From positions 131,479,138-131,543,137 of the forward strand of contig JAPTHN010000001.1 in assembly GCA_026936325.1 (NCBI GenBank): DNA of 64,000 nt, written 5' to 3'. The notes beneath the pieces were generated by a model. That model was not told the origin of the DNA. It was given only the letters and a program-made list of their open reading frames with translations, and searched no databases. Source of the DNA: Platynereis dumerilii (taxonomy: Eukaryota; Annelida; Polychaeta; Phyllodocida; Nereididae). Made by a program: the position numbers and the translations under genes. Positions 11,197 through 21,609 of the stretch are shown in pieces; positions within the stretch are counted from its first letter, which is position 1; each line of letters begins with the position of its first letter.

Positions 11197-12264
11197 TGGT
11201 GTTATTCTTACTGACACGCTAAACTGGAAAAACCATATTGATGGAACAACCAATAAAATTTCTCGGATAGCTGGCATTATGAATAAACTTAAACATGAAC
11301 TTCCTTCCAATATATTATTCACTATTTACAACTCACTGGTGGTACCGTATTTAAACTACAGCTTAATAGCTTGGGGAAATTCACCTAACTCAACAATTAA
11401 TAGAATCCAAGTTTTACAAAAAAAAGGTCATGAGAATCATTGACAAAAAGAGATACAATTCTCACACCACTCATTCCTTTCATAAATACAAAAGCTTAAA
11501 ACTAGCCGACTTATACCAGTTCCGATCTTGTCTTTTATATTACAGAGCCCTGAACAATTACTTACCATCATATTTTAAAGATACTTTGAAAGCAAACGAT
11601 ACAACTCATTGTCATTCCACCCGTGGAAGAGCAAACATCCACATAAACTCAGTTCAATCCCAAATTGGTAAACAATGCCTAAACTACAAAATTACTCAAT
11701 CCTGGAACAGCTTACCTGAGGACATTAAGTCTCATCGTACAGCCTCTATTCATATCTTTACATCTAAATTAAAAACCTTTTTCATCAATAAATATTCCTT
11801 GCCATGTACCATAAGGAACTGTTACATTTGCAATCGATTTATGCCGTAACTGACTCTATTACCTCCATCAGCATTCTACGCAAATTGTCTACTTCTATTT
11901 TTAGATTTATGATAGATAAAATTTTAATTCTTATCTAGTGTATTTATTGTATGGTCATGTACTCAGAAAATGTAATCCTTGTCACAAGATTGTATATCCA
12001 CGTAAATTGTCTTTTTCTATTTTTAGATTTATGATAGATAAAATTTCTATTTTTTTCTAGTGTTTTAAATGTATGGTCATGTAATCAGAGAATGTAATCA
12101 GTGTTATAAGATTGTAATTATCTAAAAGCTTAATTAGATGCTGTTTTGTAGTACTGAGCAGGAGTCACTCGCAGTTTTTGTCAAAACTATTGGCCCTGCT
12201 GTGCCTTATGATTATATTATATTTATGTATTCATTTTGGTACAAATAAAGTTCAAGTTCAAGTT
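11197..12264 (+). mobile_element. 5'-truncated LINE inserted into the 11.0-12.8 kb transposon
   Basis: The reading begins IGVILTDTLNWKNHI and passes SLVVPYLNYSLIAWGN, typical of the RT thumb of CR1/jockey-like elements. After one slip near 11425 it continues at 11430-11849 through MRIIDKKRY, SLKLADLYQFRSCLLYY and QSWNSLPEDI to a stop. This is the usual C-terminal order (LxxxDLYxFx, then WNxLP). A 3' untranslated stretch with an internal duplication (AATTGTCTWYTTCTATTTTTAGATTTATGATAGATAAAA-like, near 11883 and 12004) leads to AATAAAGTTCAAGTTCAAG. That tandem tail marks the true 3' end. Comparison with the intact transposon copy at 59.4 kb places the 5' junction just after CAGTTAT, so the truncation point is precise. 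Confidence 0.9.
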
Positions 12265-12313
12265 TAAAACGTTCAAAGTGAAGTGTGATATATTGCAAAA
12301 TGCTGCCTTATAT

Positions 12314-12660
12314 ATACTCCCAGTTTAGCCCCTCTTTTCCATTGACAGTACCATTGAAGAGGGGGCTAAAGCAGGAGTACATATAAGACTGTTTATCCTA
12401 CTGTCTTATATATACTCCTGCTTTAGCCCCTTTTTCCATTGACATCTCCATTGAAAAGGGGAGTATATATATAAAAGACATTATATACTCCTGCTTTAGC
12501 CCCCTTTCCATTTACAGTTCCATTGAAATAGGGGCTAAAACAGGAGTATAGGTCTATATAAGACAGCATTTTATATATCCTAGTGTCTTATATATACTCC
12601 TGCTTTAGCCCCTTTTTCAATAGTACTGCCAATGGAAAAAAGGGGCTAAAGCAGGAGTAT
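12314..12660. repeat. array of four TIR-derived hairpins
   Basis: Each unit reads TACTCCTGCTTTAGCCCC, a short centre, then its reverse complement GGGGCTAAAGCAGGAGTA. Units lie at about 12314-12379, 12413-12475 (damaged), 12486-12550 and 12594-12660. The core CTTTAGCCCC also forms the TIR. Confidence 0.9.
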
Positions 12661-12834
12661 ATGAGACAGTATTTTGAGAAATAGACAAGTATTTCTTTGT
12701 TACATTGACTGTATAAGCGTCAACTTGTATTTAAACATAATGACGTTTATACAGTAAAAATTACCACCACAATTTCCCATGAAAAAAGGGCCTAAATGTT
12801 TAGACCCCCTAGGGGGCTAATGTAGGATAATGCC

Positions 12835-13860
12835 GGAGCTTCCATCCACTTCAGTTGACACAGAGCCCACTACTGACACTCAGCCTGCCACTGGCTATCA
12901 AGGTGAATCTCAAGTAGTGTTGTGCCGGTTCCCTTAATTTCGGTTCGGTTTCGGTTTCTCCACTACAACCGAAACTCTAACCGAAGTTCAATCTAACAAC
13001 CGAGTGTTTCGGTTATCGTATAATATCTAATTTTATTGAGAAAACAACAAAATAGTCCACAAAATGTCGATCTGCATATCTGTTCACTCTCCCAGACGAG
13101 CGCCATGTTTATGCATTGAATTTCCGGACCGAAAAACGATTTTGTGGACCGGGCGCTGAAAAGCGGATCGCAAAATCATGTCATGCATATTGCGGACCAC
13201 GTGGATTCGTCTGCAACCGAAATCGCACACGAAGACTCGGTTTTTGGGTTGGAAATAAAACAACCGAAAACCGAACCGAACGAAAAATATGACAACCGCC
13301 CAACACTAATCTCAAGCCACTAATCTCGGGTTTTTCTGTTGATTGCAGGGATTGACTCACATGGACAACATTGACCTCAGCCTTGTGATTTTGACCTTTT
13401 GTGATGAGACTTATCGTTTGGGTTAATTCTTGACAAGAGTTGAGATCACTCGTTCATGTAGACAAGCCATAATTAACAGGAAGGAACCTTGTTGGGTGTG
13501 AAAAATGTATGGGCAGTATGGGGTCTAGACCAGGATAAGGTATGGGCTCTAGGCCAGGATTAGGGCTCTATAGATGTAGTTGTAGGCTACATCTGGGAAG
13601 ATATTTTTTTAAGCTCTTGCATTAGATAATAGATATTCATTGGGCTTTGGATGTATTAACTTTTGCATATCTAGCTGAACTACCCTGATACAAATTCAGT
13701 AGCCGTGCTAGTAGATGATGTAGAAAAAATCAATGGTATGATGCAATCATTTTTTCGATGATGCAGGTCAGTGCTATAAGAATATAGCCTTTACTGTGGG
13801 ACACACTTGATGAGGAATTCAATGAAAAATCATTGACGGGTCAGGGTGTACTTAACAACC
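12835..13860. repeat. D block, unit I (paralogous to 44428-44960)
   Basis: CACAGAGCCCACTACTGACA, CAGCCTGCCACTGGCTATCA, GTTGATTGCAGGGATTGACT and CAAGCCATAATTAACAGGAA recur in unit II in order. The hAT-like element at 12915-13308 interrupts it. Confidence 0.9.
12915..13308. mobile_element. hAT-like non-autonomous transposon with empty site in unit II
   Basis: The ends are TAGTGTTGTGCCGGTT and AACCGCCCAACACTA (inverted, imperfect after eight bases), with further CGGTTCGG-rich sequence inside each end. It is flanked by ATCTCAAG at 12907-12914 and 13309-13316. The unit II copy has GTGAATCTCAAGCCACTAAT with a single ATCTCAAG (44502-44509), so the insertion is proved by comparison. The 8-bp duplication and TAG start fit hAT. 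No transposase in 394 bp. Confidence 0.92.
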
Positions 13861-14929
13861 ATTAAAATTGAACAAACATTCTGGGATTACAAAACAGAGG
13901 CGAGCCTCTGACATATTCATGGCTTCTTCCATTGACCAATGATCATTAGACTAGCAGGAGGCTAGTCTTTAGAGACACTAGAAGTTGTCAGGATCCTGTT
14001 GCCACACTCAATGTTTGTACGTACACACTTGTTGTCTGCTAACTCATCATCACATGAGCTCAAGTAGCAGCTGCAATTGTCGTATTTCCACATTGCCTAC
14101 CTGTCAGTCAAGTGAACTAAACCTTGATAATGCGACATGCCACATTCTTAAACAATTATTATACTTAGATCCTTATTAAATTGCTGTATTTCACTTGCAA
14201 ATGCACAAATCTCCATGCACTTGAAGAATAGTTCATTGTGTATCCACCAGATGGAGATTGACAGTGCTGCATTTCAATTACACTAGGTGGCATCTTGGGG
14301 CCAATATGGCTGCTCTCATCATGCTGTTGCACAGCACTTTTTCAATCAAGCTATTTATTGTCATTAAAGACACAGGAAAGACACAAAAGTACATTGCAAT
14401 GCTATTAAAGTTTTGTTTAGGGAAAAATCTACACTTCTGGTAAGTTTTTAGCTAAGCAACTCATTCGTTTTTCATAAATTTCATTCCGATTTCTTAATGG
14501 GTGATAATATGACTTTCTATGTTAATGATCTATTGACAAACATACATTTCCAATCAGTGATGACCATCAATGATTACCATCAATGATGGCAGTCTATTCT
14601 GGCAATCAAGTGTAAGCTACCTGCTGATTGCCTTTGTTCTTCTTCTTCCATTTCTTGCCTTTTAATTACACTTCTCAGTGGGTTATAATTATTTCATTAA
14701 TTACACATAATATGACTATTTCTCTCTGAATTTACTTGAAAAGTATAACACATTCTTTTCAATCAATGCCGGCTATCACTCATGACATTTAGGCCACTCA
14801 ATGCTGCTAGCCTGTTGAGGCCCTTTTGCTATCTTTTCCCATGGGAAAAGCACCTCCTGAAATATGCCACAGCCTGCTAGTCTTGCAAATTTTAATTTGC
14901 CTTCGTCTAGTTATATTTCTAGCTTTTCT
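13861..14929. other. spacer present in unit I only
   Basis: The matching place in unit II (about 44.96 kb) is much shorter. No gene, end repeat or target duplication recognised. Short frames at 13985-14179 and 14258-14443 have no motif. Confidence 0.4.
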
Positions 14930-15389
14930 TTGGGATACAAAGTTGAAAAGCTTGTTGAGTTTTTACTAATGACATCAGTCAGTGCCTCAGTGGCAAAATT
15001 CAATTGAAGTGGGCCTACGCATTATACTCAGTTTCTCATTTTCTGTGTGCATATGAACTGAATTTATGTATAGAGTTTTTAAAATGCCAACAAGTTGCTT
15101 CGAACCAATCATTGGCTTATCACTATATTATTGAAACAATCACTTATTGTGTATCAACCCAGTGATAAGAAACATGACTGCACAGGTCAATGTCGTCCAT
15201 GTGAGATAGTCCACTGCCATCATCGCAGTGAGGAGATTAGTGGCTGGCCATGGCCTATTCAGAGATTTGCCTCAATAACCATGGTAGGTTCCAGTGTCAC
15301 CTTTATGGCAACTGAAGTGGAAGTAATACCTTTATACTACTGTTTTCTGCAGAGATCATACAATTCATCAGGTGATAATTGGTCATTAA
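14930..15389. repeat. E block, unit I (paralogous to 44990-45480)
   Basis: TTTACTAATGACATCAGTCA, GTGCCTCAGTGGC, CCACTGCCATCATCGCAGTG and TTCAGAGATTTGCCTCAATA recur in unit II. The 102-codon frame at 15095 here is broken in unit II and is not a gene. Confidence 0.88.
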
Positions 15390-15514
15390 GGAGCTTACAC
15401 TGATATGGGCATAATAATAACACACTGTCATGAGGTGCCCCTGCAATGCATGGGTTGCAACAGGGGCACCTCATGACAGTGTGTTATTATGATGCCCATA
15501 TCAGTGTAAGCTCC
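15390..15514. repeat. 54-bp-arm foldback, one mismatch
   Basis: Arms 15390-15443 and 15461-15514 are reverse complements except at one position; the spacer is CAATGCATGGGTTGCAA. It is absent from unit II. The arm tip (GAGGTGCCCCTG) resembles GGGTGCCTCTGTTGCAAC at 19137, the sequence that resumes after the LINE. The inverted copy may therefore have arisen when the intervening material was inserted. Confidence 0.9.
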
Positions 15515-15825
15515 TGGCTGCACATCTCTTGTGACACCTAGAATAATTTTTTTATGCAACTGGGAGAAAATATCTGTTATGCTGCCATCTGGGTTGCCAG
15601 CCAGCACAAGCGTCATTCAGTATCTCCCAGCCAGCTGATATGAATATTTTTTTCCCAGCCAGCCGCCTCAACTGCTTTCTCATTACCTCACTGCAAATTT
15701 CATTGGCTGAATGCCAAAAATTGACTCCCAGCTGAAAACTTTGCCAGCTGGGAAAGTCCTAGCTGACAGTTTGCCAGCCAGCTGGGCACCTGCTTCATAA
15801 CAGATATTTGATATAACAGATCATG
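15515..15825. repeat. GCCAGCTGGG-rich spacer
   Basis: Words of the type CCCAGCCAGC and GCCAGCTGGG recur about six times in 200 bases on both strands. No gene. Confidence 0.5.
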
Positions 15826-15833
15826 ACTTGCAT

Positions 15834-16850
15834 TAGGGTGCATCGTCTGCCCCTATATCTTCAAAACTTCATGCACTTTTGCATGATTATTCCTTTGTAT
15901 CATAAAAGAAGCCCTGCAAAATTTTGGGAAAATATTCCAATGCCAAAGGGTGGCACAACAGCCTTGAAATTTCAGTATTAGGTCATATATTAGCGATTCG
16001 CGGTTATAAATAATATTGTCAATTTTTATGGAAATGATTTATGGATGGCACAGAATAGATTCCTTAGAAAGAGAGCTTTAATTTGAATACCAACATCAAT
16101 GGTTTCCATTGAGTAAAAGTCACAATTGTGCCGAGATATTTTCTTTTTTATTGGGTAAAATGTGATAAGTCAAAAAAAGGATGTTAATATGACTTTAGGA
16201 ACTCATAGAAGTCTACAAAGTGAGGATATGGTCTACTACATCATCTGATAAAACCTTGATGGCATTATGGTGTAGTCAGAAGAAAGACAGAGGCAGAGCG
16301 GTGTTTCAATGAACTGTTGTATTTCTCATATTTACATGTAATTTTTGCAAATTTGCACATTTGAATTTGATGAATAACTATCCCGGAAAAATATTACATT
16401 TTCTAATTTCTTCAGCGAAGTGTTCCTTATGTTTTATTCTAATGATTATGTGAAAGTTAGGCAGAAGTTGACCTTCTAGGTCGATTTTTCCAAACATTTT
16501 GTCATTATTGTCAAAAACTTCCTGCTCTCCAAAAATCTAAAGTATGAGAAATTTTCAGAAATATAGCTTTCTACCATTCAAATTAAAGATAATTTTATTC
16601 TAAGAACAATAGTATTTGAATTGAAATCATACAACTAACCATAAGTTAGATATTTCTAACCGCGACTTTTAAAAGCATCATTTTTTGACGATTTTTGACT
16701 CAAATTTAACACAAAAGTGCCACCCTAAGGCCACATCCAATCTTATTGAAATTTTGCAGACTATGTTTCTACAGGCAAAGGTACAATATGGCAGAAGTGC
16801 AAATGAATATGTCAATTTTTTCATTTTTAGGGGGCAGACGATGCACCCTA
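15834..16850. mobile_element. hAT-like non-autonomous element, 21-bp TIRs, 8-bp TSD
   Basis: The left end TAGGGTGCATCGTCTGCCCC is matched exactly by the reverse complement of the right end. ACTTGCAT flanks both sides (15826-15833, 16851-16858). The 1017-bp interior contains no transposase motif; the short frames at 16678-16939 read across the right end and are spurious. The right flank is LINE coding sequence, so it may have inserted into or beside the LINE below. Confidence 0.9.
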
Positions 16851-17167
16851 ACTTGCATTCCAACTGTAACGATACTCTCAGTAGATTCAATTGTACACCT
16901 GATGGCATTATAAAAGTTGTTAGAAATCTAAGGTCCTGATGGTATCACAGTGTATTTTTTAAAGAAATTATTGCACACATTGTTGATCCCCTTGCCAGAA
17001 TGTATAATCAATCCTTACGTGATGGTATTTTACCCAGTGATTGGAAAACCGCCCTTATTGTTCCACTGTACAAGAAGAGTGATGCACAATGTTCATCACA
17101 ATATAGACCTGTTAGTTTGATTTCCGTTGTATGTAAAATCTTAGAGCGTATTATTAGATCTCAATAG

Positions 17168-17626
17168 TTGGAGTGCTTGTTAAGAAATGATATCATACCA
17201 AAATCTCACCATGAACTTCTGCGTAAAAAATCTACAGTTACTAATCTTTTGAATGATTGGTCAAGTAACATTGATAAGAAATTGTCTACTAACGTTATAT
17301 ATTTGGATGCAATCTCACACGCAACTTTTTTTTCGTGTTACTTGTCAGATTTGCCTAATGTTGTCAAACATAGTACTAATAGTATGTATGCTGATGACAC
17401 AAAACTGTATAAGTCAATTCAAAATGTAAATGATTGCATGTTATTACAAGAAGATTTAGATAATGTTGCTAAATGGGCCGACATTTGGCAGATGGATTTA
17501 AATCCAGACAAGACAAAAATGTTGACTATTGGTATTAACAAAGTGAACTTTGATTTTTGTAGGGACCATCTCAGATCTGTGTTACAAGCTCCAAATGATG
17601 AAAGACTTAACACTGAAGGTCCCTAA
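17168..17626 (+). pseudogene. LINE reverse transcriptase, palm fragment
   Basis: This 152-codon frame is the central part of the LINE polymerase. YADD lies at residues 74-77, followed by LDNVAKWADIWQMDLNPDKT (about residues 95-115), the region after motif C with the conserved N-x-x-K-T. Residues 43-60 show a jump from IYLD to CYLSDLP, so motif A's second half, motif B and the stretch between are absent. The product could not be active. An in-frame stop lies just before this frame (TAG at 17165). Confidence 0.85.
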
Positions 17627-18315
17627 CTAAAGGGACAAAAATACCCAGCCAAGTGCAATTTGTCATCAGTTATTGTGTACTGCAGTGGTGGAGCTTCTAA
17701 GATTCTGGAGGGGGCCACAGGCAAGTTGGACTTGCAGAGATACTTTCCCTATAGCAGGAGTACCCTCCTAATTGACCTCCAATATTAGGAGGATACTCAT
17801 GCCACAGAGGAGGTATCTGTGAGTACAATTTACAAATCAAGTATATGTTGCACCCTCTTGATACACAGTAGCTACACCAGAGAGGCAGCAGCCACTCAAC
17901 CATGACAATGGGGTCAACTGGTCATGGTTGGATGATTGGGGACCATCTCCAAAGCACACCTGGAGCATATCCCATAGATAGAGATTTCCTTCAGGAAATT
18001 GGTCAAATATAGCCTAAGTTGATGAAGATTTGGGATCATATAATAGAAGTGTACACACACACTGTATGAAAACATTAGATATTTAACTTCTCACTACTCC
18101 TATGATGTTCACAAGCTTATGAAAAGTGTAATAATCCTAATAAGCAAGCAAGAATTAGTTTGTTGCTATAGAAAATTTTTTTTATGACAAAAAATATTTA
18201 TAACAGCTATAATTAGGCATGTCCAATCATGAGGTAACATGCAGTAGGTTTGTCATATCACAGTAGGTACATTGGAGGAATAGATGTGACTACACATACA
18301 TAGGAAATCAATTGA
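17627..18315. other. foreign spacer inside the LINE
   Basis: No LINE-like reading on either strand, and no clear TIR or target duplication. It contains an inverted pair around GGAGGGTACTC/GAGTATCC words near 17760-17800. Probably an older insertion or rearrangement. Confidence 0.4.
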
Positions 18316-18319
18316 ATAT

Positions 18320-19036
18320 TTGGAAAATAAAATATGTTTTTCAAGAAACCTCATATTTCACACAAAGTTCCCTACAATTCTTTTTTTAAAAAGAATTTCT
18401 TGTTTATTGAATAATGAAATTATTGAAACTGTCAACAACATTAATGATATTGGAGTTACTATCCAGTCAAATTTGAAATTTACGCTCCATTGTATTAACA
18501 TTACTAGGAAAGCGTATTTTGTTATTCATAAACTTTTTCCAATTTTTAAGGATCACAATTACAAGTTTTATCTCAAAATGTATATACGTTATGTCAGACC
18601 ACTTTTAGAATATTCTAGTCAGGCTTGGTCACCAATATTACAATGTAATAAAGACAAAGTAGAACGTGTGCAAAAGTATTTCACCCGTTGTATATTGAAC
18701 TATGAAAATGTTTCGTATGAAGAAAGACTACATTTTTTAAAATTAGATTCATTGGACATTCGAAGAAAAAATTCTGATTTAATATTGTTTTACAAAGTTA
18801 TTAATTGTCATACAAATCTCAATATAAATGATAGGGAAGAAGTTTATAAATTTGTACATAGAAGCAGAGGTCATAGTAAACAGCTGTATGTGTTTTATAG
18901 CCGTACTGACAAAAGAAAATATTTTTGGAGCAATCGAATTGTAAATAAATGGAATAATTTAGACGAAAGAACTATTAATTCAGTTTCAATCAAGAATTTT
19001 ATAACTAATTTGAAAATGTTAAATTCTGCTAGTTAG
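18320..19036 (+). pseudogene. LINE reverse transcriptase, thumb and C-terminus
   Basis: An uninterrupted 238-codon frame. Residues 40-55 read NINDIGVTIQSNLKF (the D-L/I-G-V box that follows the palm). Residues about 90-105 read YVRPLLEYSSQAWSP and about 110-125 read DKVERVQKYFTRCI. The C-terminus has NRIVNKWNNL, equivalent to the WNxLP box. The order and spacing are those of L2/CR1-like elements. The first dozen or so residues are probably not element-encoded. Confidence 0.88.
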
Positions 19037-19132
19037 TTGGAATTACGTTGTAATTTTTACTTTAACTCCCATTGTTTTTGTATTGTTCACATGTTGTTCT
19101 TTTGAATAAATCAATCAAATCAAATCAAAATC

Positions 19133-19535
19133 ATGGGGTGCCTCTGTTGCAACTGACTACTGGTGTGATATCTATTCTGTTCACTGATCCCCTTAATTGC
19201 TGGGTTTCCTGACACTGAGGAAAATAACTACAACAGCTTAAAACAAGACTTCAAGCTGAAATAAATATAGTAATACACATTTTATTTGAGTAAATTGTTG
19301 ATATTTTCAAACGATAATGAGTTGATACATTGATAATCCTACATTCTACAATGTCAACTTGGTTCATAGTTAACTTGTGTGACATAATTGATTGTTTCAG
19401 TTTGACAGACTGAACAAGAAAAGCATTTTAAGTGACAAATCCTTATAGGACCTCCCAGGAGTTCATGTCAAAGCTTTGAATATTTATATAACAACCAGTA
19501 ATCCCTAGCTTGGTAGGCATGGTAAGCTGTTGGGT
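19133..19535. repeat. C block, second copy (relative at 10640-11012)
   Basis: Begins right after the LINE tail with GGGGTGCCTCTGTTGCAAC and matches 10640-11012 over most of its length. Confidence 0.8.
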
Positions 19536-19569
19536 CATCTGACATGGACAAGTTTGTAAAATCTGACCA

Positions 19570-19875
19570 AGGCATATTATATATCTAGTGGGTTCTGATT
19601 GGGAAACTGTTGAGGCCACTCCAGAATTGGGAATTTGGCAGATTTCAAACCAATTTTTTGCATATTTGCTTGTATATACTTTGGGTTATTGTTCTGCTGG
19701 AAGACCAACTTGCGGCCAACTTTCAGTCTTACATAAGTGAAAGCTTTACATTTTCTAAGTGCATATCTTGATATTTCTCAGAATTCATTATGCTACCAGC
19801 AAAAGTTCACTCTCCTGTCCCATTTATAACAAAACAACCCAACATCATGATAGAGCCACCATAATATTTCATAGT
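19570..19875 (-). pseudogene. Tc1-like transposase remnant
   Basis: On the minus strand, going down in coordinates, frames read KYYGGSIMMLGCFVINGTGE, corresponding to the GGGSIMVWGCFS box of Tc1 transposases. Next comes VGRKLVFQQNNNPKY, the FQQDNDPKH box. Then LEWPQQFPNQNPLDI, the WPxQSPDLNPIENLW box with the catalytic D-E neighbourhood altered. The three boxes are in the correct order but shifted in frame, with stops between them. No TIRs were found. The matching stretch of unit II lacks the motifs, so the piece is either an insertion in unit I or lost from unit II. Confidence 0.82.
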
Positions 19876-19889
19876 TGGGAGGACCCACT

Positions 19890-20760
19890 TCTAGAGACCA
19901 CTGGATACTGGTTAGGCCTTGAGCTTTTTGTACTGATTTAAGTTTTTTAATTGCACAGTTTATTTCCAGGTTGTCTTTGCAATGTGCCAGCCGTCCAATA
20001 AAAGTTGATTCAAGCCCTCTGGGGACGTTTTCTTTTAACACAGCCAATACCAATTCAATCGGCTTTTCATTCTGGCCTCATCTGACACGACGCAACTGAT
20101 TTGTATTGCTCAAGTAAACAAACAGTGCATCCACTTGATTAAATCCTCTCTATCAAGACAATTGCATCAGTGTTGCCTGCTTACTGTTTCGTTCTTTCAA
20201 ATGTTGTGACACTTAAACTGTTTTTGTATTGCTTTATAAGTCATGTATATACTTTGGTGAGATTAAAAACAAATTAATATGACAGAGTAGCTGCTAAAAC
20301 AGTTGTGGTTCATTGGAAACAGCTGTGTAAAATACTTGAAGGCCCATGTTTGTATTGCGAAGTGAAGTCAACAGCCTATTTTTCAGGCTCAGCCCGTCTG
20401 CTAATTTGGCCGTGGAGAACTGTGAAGAGGTTACATTACCAAGCAAAAATCAGTTCATGTTAATATTGTTCTGAAATGGTTGCATGGTTGGAGCAGAGCA
20501 TGTCCTGTGCTGCTGCAGGGAAGACCTTTGTTGGCCGAGCCTTTTACCTTTTGGCCACCCCCAGGTGCCCTGTAATCAAGCCATTGAAGTTGGATCCACC
20601 TGTCTCCTGCCACTCTCCCAGTCCCTCTACTTGTGTTGGCCTACATCATTTGCCGCTTTTCCTACCCTTAACCCTTCAGCACAACACATAGAAGTTAGTC
20701 ATCCCATAATAAAAACAAAGAGGGTTATATCCTTCGTCTCTATAGGCTTTTGAATTTAAG
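19890..20760. repeat. F block, unit I (paralogous to 45650-46810)
   Basis: CTTTGCAATGTGCCAGCC, TTGATTTGTATTGCTCAAGT, GTGCATCCACTTGATTAAAT and GTAATCAAGCCATTGAAGTT recur in unit II. Frames at 20476-20753 and 46507-46799 overlap but differ at all codon positions. Confidence 0.9.
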
Positions 20761-21295
20761 ATCTTTCAGCTCTAGCGATCAAAGCTCGGCACAACCCTTG
20801 CATGGCAAGCACACATTACCTCTCAGAACTGTAAACATATTCCACGATTCAATGATACACTGTGCAAGGTATTTGGACTTCTAAGTCTTTTGTTCTGATA
20901 AATTACCAGCAATAGCTCTTTGGAGCCATTGTTTTAAAGAAATATTTATTTACTTGGTGGTGCGGAAATAGCTGTTTTTCTGTTATTGTCTGTATTGAGG
21001 GTCAAATTGCAATTAATTGAGTACATATGAATTGGAATTTGATCGCATATTTAAGAGTTTTTTCACCCTGTGAGATCAGTGGTGTGATGTTAATTGGAAT
21101 GACATTTTGTAAAGACAGGCCATCCATACATTTCCTAGGTCATGCCACATGCCAGTGTTTGCATATTTCATGTGACAAATGACAATACCCAAGAGAGCAT
21201 ACATCATCCAAATGAGCAACAGCCTTCTCATGCTCAGTGACAACACAATCTGTTTGTTTCAAAAATAATGGAACATCAAATGAAATTTTAAAAGA
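20761..21295. repeat. A-like remnant and R block, unit I
   Basis: 20800-20960 is a diverged A block (CAGAACTGTAAACA, TATTTACTTGGTGGTGCGG). 21060-21290 is the R block (GTGTGATGTTAATTGGAATG, CATGTGACAAATGACAATAC), closest to 47490-47720. Confidence 0.85.
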
Positions 21296-21319
21296 AATGC
21301 AAAGAGGATTTGTCAGCTG

Positions 21320-21580
21320 AGATTATGTCAGTACACTTAAATTTCTTCCTGCAGCTGCATATTCTGCAATAGAAACTGCAGAATTCTGCAGAAAACTGCA
21401 GAAAACTGCAGAATTCTGCAGTTCTGCAAAAAATTCTGCAGTTCTGAAGGAAACTGCAGAATTCTGTAGGAAGCTGCAGAATTCTGCAGGAAGCTGCAGA
21501 ATTCTGCAGTTCTGCAATAAATTTTGCAGTTCTGTAGGAAACTGCAGAATTCTGCAGTTCTGCAGCTCCATTAATACCTA
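21320..21580. repeat. CTGCAGAATTCTGCAG array, first block
   Basis: Close-packed copies of the self-complementary word GCAGAATTCTGC separated by a few bases. Both strands lack stops in some frames only because the word is palindromic and the spacing is often a multiple of three. Confidence 0.92.
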
Positions 21581-21609
21581 TACAAGAATGAGGACTGTGA
21601 GGAAACAAA

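Larger units (their letters stand above)
11021..12834. mobile_element. hairpin-array DNA transposon, copy 1 (split by a LINE)
   Basis: The right end AGGGGGCTAATGTAGGATAATGCC-type sequence and an eroded left end (AGCTTTATTCTGGATTAGCC) are inverted copies of the TIR seen intact at 59401-60587. The 8-bp word GGAGCTTC flanks it (11013-11020, 12835-12842). Unit II has this word once, at about 44428, as an empty site. The body contains four head-to-head hairpin units (12314-12660) made of the same core as the TIR, plus an ACTGTATAAGCGTCA hairpin near 12705-12765. A 5'-truncated LINE fills 11197-12264, so the element itself is about 0.75 kb. No transposase. Confidence 0.85.
16859..19132 (+). mobile_element. 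CR1/L2-like LINE, interrupted and internally deleted
   Basis: From the left, weak frames give NCNDTLSRFNCTPDGIIKVV, then GxxPSDWKTALIVPLYKKSD and YRPVSLISVVCKILERII (near 17102), the conserved RT region before motif A. Motif A to B is deleted (IYLD runs into CYLSDLP). The catalytic MYADDTKLYKSI lies at about 17385-17420. The frame is then lost at about 17.6 kb. The thumb and C-terminus resume at 18320-19036 (VRPLLEYSSQAWSP, then ERVQKYFTRCI) with an intact frame. Tandem AATC/AAATC repeats at 19108-19132 form the tail. The 0.7 kb between about 17.62 and 18.31 kb looks foreign to the element. Confidence 0.88.

Noticed and set aside
15095-15403. 102-codon frame in the E block
   Set aside because: The unit II copy is interrupted early, and the 3' end runs into a foldback.
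20476-20753. Frame shared in position with 46507-46799 in the paralogous unit (CPVIKPLKL, then HHLPLFLP)
   Set aside because: Differences fall on all codon positions, many replacing residues, and there is no known domain. The similarity is explained by the duplicated DNA.
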